Positions 10,435 to 20,954 of a DNA stretch of 64,000 nt are shown in pieces. The notes under the pieces were generated by a model. The model was not told where the DNA came from. It made no database searches and worked only from the letters and a program-made list of their open reading frames with translations. A program made the position numbers and the translations under genes. How positions within the stretch are numbered: the first letter of the stretch is position 1; each line of letters starts with the position of its first letter. Source of the DNA: Roseiarcus sp963741405 (lineage in GTDB: Bacteria > Pseudomonadota > Alphaproteobacteria > Rhizobiales > Beijerinckiaceae); contig CAVUHX010000037.1 of NCBI GenBank assembly GCA_963741405.1, forward strand, positions 558,001 through 622,000. Direction: 5' to 3'.

Positions 10435-11142
10435 TTGGCCTCGCCCGATATTTCGGTCGTCATCACCGCGCATCGCGAAGGGGTGATCGCCGGCGCCACG
10501 GCGCGCAGCGCGCTCGCCGCACTTGGCCCAACACGGTCGGCCGGGCTCAGCGATGAAATCATCGTGGTCCTCGATCGGGCGGACGCCGTGACCGCGCAGA
10601 TCCTGCGGCACGGGTTCGAGGGGCAGGCGCGAGTCCTGGAGACCGACGAGGGCGACCCAGGCCAAGCGCGCAACCGGGGGATCGAGGCCGCGAACGGCCG
10701 GTGCGCCACGTTTCTTGATGCGGACGACCTCTGGTCGGAAAACTGGCTCATGGAAGCCTGGAAGATGATCGAGGCTCGCCCGGACGTGGCGGCGCACTCG
10801 GCCTGCAACGTCGTGTTCGGCCGGGCGAGACGAGTTTGGTGGCATACGGATTCCGAAGCCGAGCTCTGCGATCACGCCTATCTCGGGTGGCAGAACTACT
10901 GGGATGCAATGACTTTAGGGCGAACCGAACTCTACCGGCGGTTTCCGTTCCGCCGCAACGATCTCGCCTTGAAGTTCGGTCACGAAGACTGGCACTGGAA
11001 CATGTGGACGCTGTCGGAGGGCGTCGCCCACAAGCCTGTTCCTGAGACGATCCACTTCAAGCGGGCCCGTTCAGGATCGCAAATGGCGAAAGTCGAAGGC
11101 GTCGGCGCGGTGCCCTGGCCGCTCGCGCTCGCAGACCGCTGA
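10435..11142 (+). CDS. Glycosyltransferase family 2
   Basis: 235 residues, a compact GT-A domain: ISVVITAHREG at the N-terminus, GDPGQARNRGIEAANG, then CATFLDADDLWSENWL with the DXD-type metal site, and FGHEDWHWNMWTL towards the C-terminus. The start is a TTG 10 bp after the previous stop. No ATG fits the family N-terminus, and a GGGAG-like ribosome site precedes the TTG. Last gene of the polysaccharide run in this window. Confidence 0.85.
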   Translation: MASPDISVVITAHREGVIAGATARSALAALGPTRSAGLSDEIIVVLDRADAVTAQILRHGFEGQARVLETDEGDPGQARNRGIEAANGRCATFLDADDLWSENWLMEAWKMIEARPDVAAHSACNVVFGRARRVWWHTDSEAELCDHAYLGWQNYWDAMTLGRTELYRRFPFRRNDLALKFGHEDWHWNMWTLSEGVAHKPVPETIHFKRARSGSQMAKVEGVGAVPWPLALADR

Positions 11143-11229
11143 GGGATCGCGCGCCAGTTTGATTCATCTCAAGGAAACGCCGCGGCGGCGGGCCTATGCT
11201 CAGCTGGTCCAACAGCCAGCGAGGCGCCC

Positions 11230-11493
11230 ATGAACCACCACCAACGCAAGGTCCTCCACGCGATTTTCGCCCATCCGGTCAACGCCAATCTCGACCTCAA
11301 GGACGTCACCAACGTCCTGACCGGCCTCGGGGCCGAGATCGACACCCGGACGAAGAGCCGCATCGAGGTCAAGCTGAACGGTCAGTCGACCTTTCTCCAT
11401 CTCACCACCCACAGCCTGATGAAGGCGGAGGTGATGCAGATCCGCAAGTTCCTCGAATCGTGCGGAATTTCCGCCGGCGCCTATCCGGATTGA
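11230..11493 (+). CDS. Small conserved protein, HicA/YcfA-like
   Basis: 87 residues starting MNHHQRKVLHAIFAH, with a central VKLNGQSTFLHL strand and an EVMQIRKFLE helix. The size and alternation resemble the HicA/YcfA double-stranded RNA-binding-like fold. No HicB partner is adjacent, so a toxin role is not supported. It could equally be an uncharacterised conserved alphaproteobacterial protein. The ATG lies 88 bp after the glycosyltransferase stop. Confidence 0.6.
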   Translation: MNHHQRKVLHAIFAHPVNANLDLKDVTNVLTGLGAEIDTRTKSRIEVKLNGQSTFLHLTTHSLMKAEVMQIRKFLESCGISAGAYPD

Positions 11494-11499
11494 AGCGTC

Positions 11500-11594
11500 G
11501 GCCCTCATCCGGCCGCGCCTTCGGCGCGTCCGCGTTCTCCCGCGCAGGGCGTCGAAAGACGCCCGTCCGTCGACGGGCTGCGCGGGAAAGGGGC
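11500..11594. repeat. Cloverleaf-forming intergenic repeat, full copy
   Basis: A long imperfect palindrome between two convergent genes. The outer stem pairs CTCCCGCGCAG with CTGCGCGGGA. Inside are a perfect hairpin GGGCGTC-GAAA-GACGCCC and a second small one, CGTC-CGTC-GACG-like. The left part begins CCCTCATCCGGC. Related pieces occur at 14478-14529 and 62614-62675. It could also act as a bidirectional terminator between the HicA-like gene and usg. Confidence 0.8.
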
Positions 11595-11597
11595 CGT

Positions 11598-11867
11598 TCA
11601 GTTGAGCCGGAACTCGCCCTCGACCGCACGAAATTCCGCCGGCTTGATCAACCGGGCGTGCGCGACCGTCACCGAGTGGAGCAGGCCGTCGAGCTCGCGC
11701 GTCCAGAAGTCGAGGAATTTCGTCAGTTCGGGGAAATGCGGGTGCAGGTCGTGCTGCTGCCAGATGAAGTTCTGCAGGATGCCGGGGTGGTCGGGCAGGC
11801 GGTAGAGAATGTTGGCCGTGGTGAGGCCAAACCCTTCGAGCTGCCGGCGGAAGTCGACGCTGACCAT
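11598..11867 (-). CDS. usg: Usg family protein
   Basis: 89 residues matching the Usg family, known in alphaproteobacteria and first noted near the tryptophan genes. Its function is unproven. Conserved blocks seen are DFRRQLEGFGLTTANILYR, LPDHPGILQNFIWQ and HSVTVAHARLIKPAEFR. The ATG at 11867 (MVSVDFRRQL) is preferred over upstream starts because GGAG lies at the right distance before it and family homology starts there. It is transcribed towards the HicA-like gene, with a hairpin repeat between. Confidence 0.85.
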   Translation of the reverse strand: MVSVDFRRQLEGFGLTTANILYRLPDHPGILQNFIWQQHDLHPHFPELTKFLDFWTRELDGLLHSVTVAHARLIKPAEFRAVEGEFRLN

Positions 11868-11959
11868 GCGGTTTCTCCAAAGGTAGAACAGGGTGATTGT
11901 GTCACTCTGAACGCCAGGTTGCAAGCTTTGTTCCGCAAAAAGCATGCCAAATCAGCTTG

Positions 11960-11986
11960 TTAGCAGCATGCGAGCGCGAGTGCTAT
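11960..11986 (+). promoter_or_regulatory. CIRCE-like HrcA operator upstream of groES
   Basis: TTAGCAGCA, a 9-base spacer, then GAGTGCTAT. The consensus is TTAGCACTC-N9-GAGTGCTAA. The right half matches at eight of nine positions. The left half keeps TTAGCA and loses the last three bases. It sits 97 bp upstream of groES, where HrcA is known to repress groESL in many bacteria. Confidence 0.75.
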
Positions 11987-12082
11987 TTTTTCTGAAAATC
12001 CCTCTTGAAGACTTGTTCCCGGATTCCAATTTTTTCGCGCGCAAGGGGACCATGCTCCCCCGCGACAAAGGAGGAATAAAAC

Positions 12083-12400
12083 ATGAAGTTTCGCCCGCTG
12101 CACGATCGCATCGTCGTCCGGCGCATCGACGCGGAAGAAAAGACGAAAGGGGGAATCATCATCCCCGACACCGCCAAGGAGAAGCCGCAGGAAGGCGAGG
12201 TCCTGGCGGTCGGTCCCGGCGCGCGCGACGAGGCCGGCAAGCTCGTCGCCCTCGACGTGAAGGTCGGCGACCGCATCCTGTTCGGAAAATGGTCGGGGAA
12301 CGAAATCAAGCTCGATGGCGAAGAGCTGCTCATCATGAAGGAGAGCGACGTCATGGGGGTGATCGAGGGCGCGGCCGCGCCCGCCCGGAAAGCCGCCTGA
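12083..12400 (+). CDS. groES: Co-chaperonin GroES
   Basis: 105 residues (about 95-105 is usual). It forms the heptameric lid on GroEL for ATP-driven protein folding in the cytoplasm. The sequence begins MKFRPLHDRIVVRRID, then the mobile loop EEKTKGGIIIPDTAKEKPQEG and a roof region EVLAVGPG. A strong AAAGGAGG ribosome site precedes the ATG. groEL follows after 58 bp, so the two form the usual operon, probably controlled by HrcA through the upstream CIRCE-like site. Confidence 0.98.
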   Translation: MKFRPLHDRIVVRRIDAEEKTKGGIIIPDTAKEKPQEGEVLAVGPGARDEAGKLVALDVKVGDRILFGKWSGNEIKLDGEELLIMKESDVMGVIEGAAAPARKAA

Positions 12401-12458
12401 TTTCTTGGGGCGTTTCCCGATTTCTGTTTCCATCTCATGTCTCATGGAGTGAGAAAGC

Positions 12459-14087
<1,629 letters not shown>

Positions 14088-14095
14088 AGCCTCGT

Positions 14096-14143
14096 AGGGC
14101 CGGGTCGTCGACCCGGCCGGCGGGCTCGACGAGCCCGCCCTAC
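14096..14143. repeat. Tandem palindromes after groEL
   Basis: Two adjacent perfect palindromes, GGCCGGGTC-GTC-GACCCGGCC-like and GGCGGGCTC-GAC-GAGCCCGCC, enclosed by GTAGGGC...GCCCTAC. The whole block can form a three-way junction. There is no T-tract, so it is not a classical terminator. It may still shield the groEL mRNA 3' end. Confidence 0.75.
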
Positions 14144-14201
14144 AGCGCAACGACCGGCGGCGAACCCCGCCGGTCGAACGACAAATTCGGGATGGACCCT
14201 G

Positions 14202-14425
14202 ATGCCAAGCTATGACTTCGAAGTCTGGCAGGGCGACAGAGCCCTGCACACACTGAAAGGCGTGGAGCTCGAGAGGCCCGCGCACGCATGGGAGCGCGTC
14301 GGCAAGCTCGCCCGCCGCTTCAACCAGCCGGGATGCCGCATCGCCGTCAAGGACGAGAGCGGCGGCCTCGCCATTCTGGTCGGCGCGCGGACGGCGCAAC
14401 GCTGCTGTCCATGCAGGCCGCCTGA
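14202..14425 (+). CDS. Small hypothetical protein, one frameshift near the 3' end
   Basis: About 74 residues, MPSYDFEVWQGDRAL followed by a region with GCRIAVKDESGGLAILVG. The start resembles small alphaproteobacterial proteins of the DUF6894 type (MP-Y-F-V--GD) but identity is uncertain. In the listed frame no stop occurs soon. Restoring one G near 14393-14397 gives ARTAATLLSMQAA and a TGA at 14423-14425, directly before a terminator hairpin, which supports this ending. Likely cytoplasmic; function unknown. Confidence 0.55.
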
Positions 14426-14449
14426 CGGCAATCGGGCCCAAAAGAAAGC

Positions 14450-14475
14450 CCCCGCCGAAGTCGCCTTCGGCGGGG
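14450..14475 (+). terminator. Strong hairpin between convergent genes
   Basis: Perfect 11-bp stem CCCCGCCGAAG / CTTCGGCGGGG with loop TCGC, preceded by an A-rich stretch and followed by CTCCGTTTCC. It lies just after the small gene and before the 3' end of the convergent fatty-acid oxidation block, so it probably serves both directions. Confidence 0.8.
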
Positions 14476-14477
14476 CT

Positions 14478-14529
14478 CCGTTTCCTTATCCCGTGTGCGG
14501 GAGAAGGTGGCGCGTAGCGCCGGATGAGG
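14478..14529. repeat. Partial copy of the cloverleaf intergenic repeat
   Basis: CCCGTGTGCGGGAGAAGG then a GGCGCGTAGCGCC hairpin and GGATGAGGGC. In reverse orientation this matches the left arm of the repeat at 11500-11594 (CCCTCATCCGGC ... CTCCCGC). Confidence 0.65.
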
Positions 14530-14531
14530 GC

Positions 14532-16740
14532 TTACGCCGCCTTGTGCTTCTCGCCGTAGGTTCCGTAGAACGTCTCGCCGCGCTCGGCCATTTCGACGAG
14601 CTTGTCGCTCGGCGCGAAGCGCCGCCCGTGTTTCTCCGCCAGCTCCCTGGCGCGCCGGACGAAGGCCTTGGCCCCCATGCCGTCGATGAACGACAGGGCG
14701 CCGCCCGTATAGGGCGCGAAGCCGAAGCCGAGGATCGAGCCGACGTCGGCCTCGCGCGGATCGGTGACGATGCCCTCGGCCATGCAGCGGGCGGCCTCGA
14801 GCGCGACGGTGAACAGGTAGCGGTCCTTGAGCTCCTTCACGCTGATCGTGTCGGGGTCGAGCCGCTTGCCGACGATCTTCGCCAGTCCCGGCCACAGGCT
14901 CTTCGGCCCGCTCGCCGGGTAGTCGTAGAAGCCCTTGCCGTTCTTGCGGCCGAACCTCTGCTCCTTCACCACCAGCGCCTCGATCAGCTTCTTCTGCGCC
15001 GGATCGACCGCGCCCGGTCCGAGGTCCTTCTCGGTCGCCTGGAGGATCTTCCAGCCGAGGTCGAGGCCCGTCTCGTCGTTGAGCGCCAGCGGCCCGACCG
15101 GCATGCCGGCCATCTTGGCGGCGTTTTCGACCATGGCCGGCGGCACGCCCTCCATGACCATGAACCAGGCTTCGTTCATGTAGTTTATCGACGCAGCGGT
15201 TGACGTAGAAGCCGCGGCAGTCGTTGACGACGATCGGCGTCTTCCTGATCGCGCGGACGAAGTCCATCGCGGTCGCCAGCGCCTTCGCGTCGGTCTTCTC
15301 GCCCACGATGATTTCGACGAGGTTCATCCTGTCGACCGGCGAGAAGAAATGCACGCCGATGAAGTTCTCGGGCCTGAGCGAGGTTTCCGCCAGCGAGGTG
15401 ATCGGCAGGGTCGAGGTGTTGCTGGCGAAGACGATGTCCGGTCCGAGCACCTCCTGCGCCTTCTTGGTCGCCTCGGCCTTCACCCCGCGGTCCTCGAACA
15501 CCGCTTCGACCACGAGGTCGCAGCCCTTGAGCGCGGCGTAGTCGGGGGTCGCCGTGATGCGGGCGAGCACCGCCTCCTTGTCGGCCGGCTTGGCGCGTCC
15601 CTTGGCGATCAGCCCGCTGATCACCTTGTCCGAATAGGCCTTGCCCTTGTCGGCCGATTCCTGGTCGCGGTCGATCAGCACGACGTCGATCCCGGCATTG
15701 GCCGAGACATAGGCGATGCCGGCCCCCATGAGGCCTGCGCCGAGCACGCCGAGCTTCTTCAGCTTGGTCACCGGAACGTCGGCCGGCCGGCGCGCGCCCT
15801 TGTTGAGCTCGCCCATCGACAGGAAGTTCGTGCGGATCATCGCCGCAGCCTCCTTTGACAGGAGGATGTTGGCGAAGTGCTTGCTCTCGACGGCGATCGC
15901 CAGATCCATCGGCAGCTGCAGGCCTTCGAACACGCAAGTCAGGATCGCCCGGATCGCCGGATAGTTGTCATAAGTTTCGCGACGATAGATCGCGTTGGCC
16001 GGCGGCCAGATCATCATGCCGGTGGCCGAGAACACCTTGCCCGACGGAAGCTTGAACTTCGGATCGTCCCAGGGCGCCTTGGCGTGCGGGTTCGCCTTCA
16101 CCCAAGCCTTGGCGAGCGAAACAATCTGATCGGCCGGCGCGACCTCGTGCACGAGGCCCATCTTCTTCGCCGCGGCCGGGCGCAACTGCTCGCCCTTGAA
16201 CAGCATCTGCAGGGCGTCCGGCGTCGGCATCAGCCGCGCCACGCGCTGCGTGCCGCCGCCGCCCGGGAAGAGGCCGACCTTGACCTCGGGGAGGCCGACG
16301 CGCGTCTTGTCGGAGTCGGCGACGACCCGATAGTGGCAGGCGAGCGCGAGCTCGAAGCCGCCGCCCATGCAGGTGGTGTCGATCGCCGCCGCGACGGGTT
16401 TGCCGCAGGTCTCGAGGCGCCGGAAGACCAAATTCAGATTCAACGGCTTCATCGAATCGATGAAGGCGCGCATCGCCGCCTCTTTGCCTTCCGCTTTGGC
16501 GCGACGGGCGAATTCTTCGCCCGCGGTCTTCAGCATCGTCAGATCGGCTCCGCCGACGCCCTTGCCGAAGGTGATGACCGCGCCCTTGATCGCCGCGTCG
16601 CCAGCGATCCTGTCGACGATCTGCCCGATCTCGGAAACGACTTCGGCGTTGATGACGTTCATCGAGCGGCCGGGCATGTCCCAGGTGAAGAGAGCAATGT
16701 CGTCGGGGTCGATCTCGAAACGAAAGTTGGTGAGGTTCAT
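14532..16740 (-). CDS. Bifunctional enoyl-CoA hydratase / 3-hydroxyacyl-CoA dehydrogenase (FadJ/FadB-type), one frameshift
   Basis: About 735 residues after correction. The N-terminal crotonase domain shows GVGGADLTMLK and AAIDTTCMGGGFELALAC, an oxyanion-hole region, and LPEVKVGLFPGGGGTQR. The NAD-binding domain starts near residue 330 with KLGVLGAGLMGAGIAYV, followed by NTSTLPI and GVHFFSPVDRMNLVEII. The C-terminal dehydrogenase dimerisation domain contains GKGFYDYP. The frame changes at the TTT at 15184-15186. Removing one base gives NRCVDNYMNEAW. It catalyses hydration and NAD-linked oxidation in beta-oxidation. The thiolase gene lies 20 bp upstream on the same strand, forming an operon. 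Confidence 0.93.
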
Positions 16741-16760
16741 GGAAGGTCTCCGTCTCGCGG

Positions 16761-17975
16761 TCAGACGCGTTCGATGATCGTGGCGGTGCCCATGCCGCCG
16801 CCGATGCAAAGGGTGACGAGCGCCGTGCTCTTGCCGGTGCGTTCGAGCTCGTCGAGCGCGGTGCCGAGGATCATCGCCCCGGTCGCGCCGAGCGGGTGAC
16901 CCATGGCGATCGCGCCGCCGTTGACGTTGACCTTGCCCGGGTCAACGTCGAAGGCCTGGAGGAAGCGCAGAACGACCGCGGCGAAGGCCTCGTTGACCTC
17001 GAAGAGGTCGATGTCCCTGATGCTCATGCGCGAGCGCGCGAGCACCTTCTTCGTCACGTCGACGGGGCCGGTCAGCATGATGGCGGGTTCGGTGCCGATG
17101 TTGGCGAAGGCGCGGATTTTTGCCCGCGGCGTCAATCCCGCCTTGTCGCCGGCCTCGCGCGATCCGATCAGGACCGCGGCCGCGCCGTCGACGATGCCCG
17201 ACGAGTTGCCGGCGTGGTGGACGTGGTTGATGCGCTCGATCTCGGGATGCGCCTGGATGGCGACGGCGTCGAAGCCGCCCTGTTCGCCCGGGATGACGAA
17301 CGAGGGCTTCAGCGAGGCGAGCGACTGCATGTCGGTCGACGGGCGCATGTGCTCGTCGCGCTCGAGCAGAGGCAGGCCGTTGACGTCGAGAACGGGCGCG
17401 ATCGACTTTTTGAACCGCGCCTCGCCCCAGGCCGCGGCGGCGCGCTTCTGCGATTCGACCGCGAAGGCGTCGACGTCGTCGCGCGAGAAGCCGTATTTCG
17501 TCGCGATCAGGTCGGCTGACACGCCCTGCGGCATGAAATAGGCGGGGATCGCCAGCGAGGGATCGGCCGGCCATGAGCCGCCCGAGGCGCCGATGCCGAC
17601 ACGGCTCATCGATTCGACGCCGCCGCCGATCGTCAGGTCGTGCTGGCCGCTCATCACCTGCGCGGCGGCGAAATTGACCGAGTCGAGGCCGGAGGCGCAG
17701 AAGCGGTTGATCTGCACGCCGGGCACGGAGTCGCCGAAACCCGCGGCCAGCGCGCCCATCCGGGCGATGTCGCCGCCCGCTTCGCCGACCGGGTCGACGC
17801 AGCCCATCACGACATCGTCGACCTGAACCGGGTCGAGGCGGTTGCGGTCCTTGATCGCCTTCAGCGCGGTCGCGGCGAGATGGAGGGTCGAGGCGGTGTG
17901 GAGCGCGCCGTCCGGCTTCCCCCGCCCGCGCGGCGTTCTCACATGATCAAAGATGAATGCGTCGGTCATGCTCAT
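16761..17975 (-). CDS. Acetyl-CoA C-acyltransferase (thiolase, FadA-like)
   Basis: 404 residues, intact. The acyl-accepting cysteine is C93 in NRFCASGLDS. NEAFAAVVL, the GGAIAMGHPLGATGA block with H360, and the second catalytic cysteine C390 in LCIGGGMG are all present. It performs thiolytic cleavage of 3-ketoacyl-CoA, working with the downstream hydratase/dehydrogenase in the same operon. A fadA symbol is plausible but not assigned because acetoacetyl-CoA thiolases share these motifs. Confidence 0.95.
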   Translation of the reverse strand: MSMTDAFIFDHVRTPRGRGKPDGALHTASTLHLAATALKAIKDRNRLDPVQVDDVVMGCVDPVGEAGGDIARMGALAAGFGDSVPGVQINRFCASGLDSVNFAAAQVMSGQHDLTIGGGVESMSRVGIGASGGSWPADPSLAIPAYFMPQGVSADLIATKYGFSRDDVDAFAVESQKRAAAAWGEARFKKSIAPVLDVNGLPLLERDEHMRPSTDMQSLASLKPSFVIPGEQGGFDAVAIQAHPEIERINHVHHAGNSSGIVDGAAAVLIGSREAGDKAGLTPRAKIRAFANIGTEPAIMLTGPVDVTKKVLARSRMSIRDIDLFEVNEAFAAVVLRFLQAFDVDPGKVNVNGGAIAMGHPLGATGAMILGTALDELERTGKSTALVTLCIGGGMGTATIIERV

Positions 17976-18006
17976 TCTCCCTGCGGCGCATGGCCGCGAT
18001 TGGCGT

Positions 18007-18468
18007 TCAGGTGTCGTGGTCAGGGTGTTGGCGGGAGACGACGTCGTCGTCTCCGAGAAAGGCCGCGAGGTCGTACCGCGGCAGCGACGGGACGAAGTCG
18101 AGCCATGGCAGCCTGGACTCGACGCCGTATTGCACCGCGGGCGCGACCGCGAAGGGCCGGTCGAGGCTTCCGATGGTCACCGAAATGCGGTCGCGGCCGA
18201 AGAAGCGATAGGTCAGGGGCGTGCCGCATTCTGCGCAGAACCCGCGCTCGGCGATTGTCGAACTGGCGAAAGTCTTCGGCGTCCCCCGGGTCCAGACGAG
18301 GTCGTCGGGGCGAACGCCGGCAAAGGCCATGAACGGTCCGCCTCCCGCCTTCTGGCACATGCGGCAGTGGCAGATGTTCGCGCCCGTCGGTTCGGTTTCC
18401 AGGCGATAGCGCACGGCGCCGCACTGGCAGCCGCCTGTGAAGCGAACCCCAGTCTCGACTTCACTCAA
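18007..18468 (-). CDS. GFA/CENP-V-type zinc-binding protein
   Basis: 153 residues. The zinc motifs are CQCGAVRY (C14, C16), CHCRMCQKAGG (C33, C35, C38) and CAECGTPL (C78, C81), as in the glutathione-dependent formaldehyde-activating enzyme family. Most such proteins have not been shown to have that activity, so the family name is structural. It lies between acyl-CoA dehydrogenase and thiolase genes with short gaps (30 bp upstream), so it is probably in the same transcript. A link to fatty-acid oxidation is inferred from position only. Confidence 0.88.
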   Translation of the reverse strand: MSEVETGVRFTGGCQCGAVRYRLETEPTGANICHCRMCQKAGGGPFMAFAGVRPDDLVWTRGTPKTFASSTIAERGFCAECGTPLTYRFFGRDRISVTIGSLDRPFAVAPAVQYGVESRLPWLDFVPSLPRYDLAAFLGDDDVVSRQHPDHDT

Positions 18469-18498
18469 TCGGACCTCCAGAGCTTGCTTCTTTTGCCG

Positions 18499-20289
18499 TC
18501 AGAACGCCTCGGCCGGAAGCGCCATCACGGTCGCCGCGCCGGCGGTGAGGCGGGCGAGATGCGCCCCCGTTTCCGGCAGCATACGCTCGTTGAAGAACCG
18601 GGCGAGAGTCAATTTTGCATCGAGTTCCGGGTTACTTTCGCCCTTGGCCTGTCTGGCGAGCACAGCCTTCACGATCTTCGCCCACATATATGCGAGCGCC
18701 GTCAGGCCAAAGAGATGCATGTAATCGGTCGAGGCCGCGCCGGCGTTGTTCGCGTCGGCGACGCCGTTCTTCGACAGCCACATCGACGCCTGCTGCAGGT
18801 GACCGAGCGCCGTCTGCAGGGCCCCGAGACAGGGCGCGAGCGCCGCATCCTCCTTGTTTGCCGCGAGGAACTGGCTCACCTCGCCGAAGAAGCCCATCAT
18901 CGCGCGGCCGCCGTCCTTCGGCAGCTTGCGGCCGACCAGATCGAGCGCCTGCACGCCGTTCGCGCCCTCGTAAATCATGGCGATGCGGGCGTCGCGGACG
19001 AACTGCTCCATGCCCCATTCGGCAATGTAGCCGTGACCGCCGAGCACCTGCTGCGCCCTGACGGCGTTGGCGAAGCCGACGTCGGTGAATACGCCCTTGA
19101 TCACCGGCGTCATCAGGCCGAGCCGGTCGTCGGCGGCCTGGCGGACCTTCGAGTCAGGCGAGGTCAGGGCCTCCTCCTGCGTCAGCGCCACGGAGACCAG
19201 CAGGGCGCGCGCCGCCTCGTTGAACGCCCGGATTTCGAGCAGCATGCGGCGCACGTCCGGGTGGACGAGCAGGATGTCGGCCGGCTTGTCCGGTTCGACC
19301 GGGCCTTTCAGCGAACGGCCCTGACGCCGGTCTTTCGCATAGGCCGCGGCGTTCTGGTAGGCGACCTCGGAGATCGCGAGACCCTGGACGGCGACCCCGA
19401 GACGCGCGCCGTTCATCATGACGAACATCGCAGGCAAGCCTCGATGCTCCTCGCCGACCAGCCAGCCCCTGGCGCCGTCGTAGTTGAGGACGGCGGTCGC
19501 GTTGCCGTGGATGCCCATCTTGTGCTCGATGGCGCCGCAGACGACGCTGTTGCGCTCGCCGGGCCGCCCTTCCGCGTCCGGCAGGAACTTCGGCACGACG
19601 AATAGCGAGATGCCCTTGACGCCCTCGGGCGCGCCCTCGATGCGGGCGAGAACAAGGTGGATAATATTGTCGGCGAGATCGTGCTCCCCGGCCGAGATGA
19701 AAATCTTCTGCCCGGTGATGGCGTAGGACCCGTCCGGCTGCGGCACGGCCTTGGTCTTGATCAGCCCGAGATCGGTGCCGCTATGCGGCTCGGTCAGGTT
19801 CATCGTGCCGGTCCACTCGCCGGTGGTCATCTTCGGCAGGTAGCGGGACTTGAGGTCGTCGTTGGCGTGGACCATCATCGCCGCAACTGCCCCATTGGTC
19901 AGGCCCGGGTACATCGCAAAGGCCATATTGGCCGAAATTTCATATTCGCTGAACAGCACGGCGAGGAAATGCGGCAGGCCCTGGCCGCCGAACTTCGGAT
20001 CTCCGGCAAGGCCGACCCAGCCGCCCTCGACCAGCGCCTTGTAGGCCTCCTTGAAGCCTTTCGGCGTGGTGACGCTGCCGTCCTCGTGGCGCTTGCAGCC
20101 CTCCCGGTCGCCGCTCATGTTCAGCGGCTGGACCACTTCCTCGACAAACTTCGCGCCCTCGCTCAGCACCGCCTCGACGATGTCGATCGGCGCCTCGGCA
20201 AAGCCGGGCGCATTGGCGTATTTCGCGTAATCGAAGACGTCATTCAGAAGGAATAACGTGTCGCTCACCGGCGCTTTGTAAGTCGGCAT
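18499..20289 (-). CDS. Acyl-CoA dehydrogenase, long (~600-aa) type
   Basis: 596 residues. FAD-dependent alpha,beta-desaturation of acyl-CoA, the first step of beta-oxidation. Seen are FSEYEISANMAFAMYPGL, the FAD/substrate region MNLTEPHSGTDLG, ITGQKIFISAGEHD, and QVLGGHGYIAEWGMEQFVRDARI with YEGANGVQALD. A C-terminal extension (residues ~470-596) is typical of the long ACAD subfamily. The ATG at 20289 (MPTYKAPVSD) is preferred over an upstream TTG because GAGGA precedes it. It heads the minus-strand beta-oxidation cluster. Confidence 0.95.
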   Translation of the reverse strand: MPTYKAPVSDTLFLLNDVFDYAKYANAPGFAEAPIDIVEAVLSEGAKFVEEVVQPLNMSGDREGCKRHEDGSVTTPKGFKEAYKALVEGGWVGLAGDPKFGGQGLPHFLAVLFSEYEISANMAFAMYPGLTNGAVAAMMVHANDDLKSRYLPKMTTGEWTGTMNLTEPHSGTDLGLIKTKAVPQPDGSYAITGQKIFISAGEHDLADNIIHLVLARIEGAPEGVKGISLFVVPKFLPDAEGRPGERNSVVCGAIEHKMGIHGNATAVLNYDGARGWLVGEEHRGLPAMFVMMNGARLGVAVQGLAISEVAYQNAAAYAKDRRQGRSLKGPVEPDKPADILLVHPDVRRMLLEIRAFNEAARALLVSVALTQEEALTSPDSKVRQAADDRLGLMTPVIKGVFTDVGFANAVRAQQVLGGHGYIAEWGMEQFVRDARIAMIYEGANGVQALDLVGRKLPKDGGRAMMGFFGEVSQFLAANKEDAALAPCLGALQTALGHLQQASMWLSKNGVADANNAGAASTDYMHLFGLTALAYMWAKIVKAVLARQAKGESNPELDAKLTLARFFNERMLPETGAHLARLTAGAATVMALPAEAF

Positions 20290-20512
20290 GCTGGTCCTCG
20301 GCAACTTGGGAACGCTTCGCGCCCGACCGACCCTCGGGTTCGGAGCGCGTACGGTTCATATATGAACTATCCGGTGAGGCTTTGCAAGGGGGAGCGGCGC
20401 GGAATCGACCTCGCTCTCGTGGAGGGGTTCAAACACCTCGAGATATACGCAAACGTCGTCGAACGGACGGTTCCGCCCCCGTCACGGGCGCGGCGGAAGG
20501 GGACTTGAACCG
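20290..20512. other. Intergenic, promoter region of the beta-oxidation block
   Basis: About 220 bp with no supported gene. It separates the acyl-CoA dehydrogenase from the DUF2093 gene upstream on the same strand. No clear operator or terminator was recognised. Confidence 0.4.
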
Positions 20513-20728
20513 CTAGTGCTTCTCGCACTCGCGCTTCATCGAGGCCTCGGGGCTGGCGTAGGCCTCCTGCCGGTCGACGCTCCAATAGCGCAATTCTTCG
20601 AGCGGGATCGGCTCTCCGGTGACGGCGCAGCGCACGAAGGCGCCCGGCCTTACGATCCGGAAATCGCCGTCGAGAAACTCGACCTTGGCCTCGACCGCAT
20701 CGACCGGCCGTCGCTCCATTTTGTTCAT
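20513..20728 (-). CDS. DUF2093 family protein
   Basis: 71 residues matching the small DUF2093 family of alphaproteobacteria. The conserved core is EFLDGDFRIVRPGAFVRCAVTG followed by IPLEELRYWSVDRQEAYASPEA. Function unknown; a single conserved cysteine is in the VRCAVTG segment. It is divergent from rpsU, whose start lies about 230 bp away. Confidence 0.9.
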   Translation of the reverse strand: MNKMERRPVDAVEAKVEFLDGDFRIVRPGAFVRCAVTGEPIPLEELRYWSVDRQEAYASPEASMKRECEKH

Positions 20729-20954
20729 GAGGCATAGTCCTGGGGTTCAGGGTTCTATGCCATGGCCGCGGCGGAGAGGAAACATCAAGTTCGTGTTAAG
20801 CGAGGCCTCGACGCTTCAACTTCACTGGACAAAGCGGCGCGCCTCTGGTAATGCCGGAACAACTTGGCGCGCCTTCCCGGCGGGAGGGCGCGTCTGCGTT
20901 TTTCGCAAAAGCCTTGGATTTGTCGAGGCTCCGGCTCATAACACAGGAAACCCC

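Noticed and set aside
11230..11493. HicAB toxin-antitoxin module
   Set aside because: Only a HicA-like small protein is present. No HicB-type gene lies on either side, so calling a toxin-antitoxin system is not justified.
18007..18468. Glutathione-dependent formaldehyde detoxification enzyme as a firm function
   Set aside because: Family membership is clear from the cysteine motifs, but most members are not shown to act on formaldehyde and no adhC/fghA partner is nearby.
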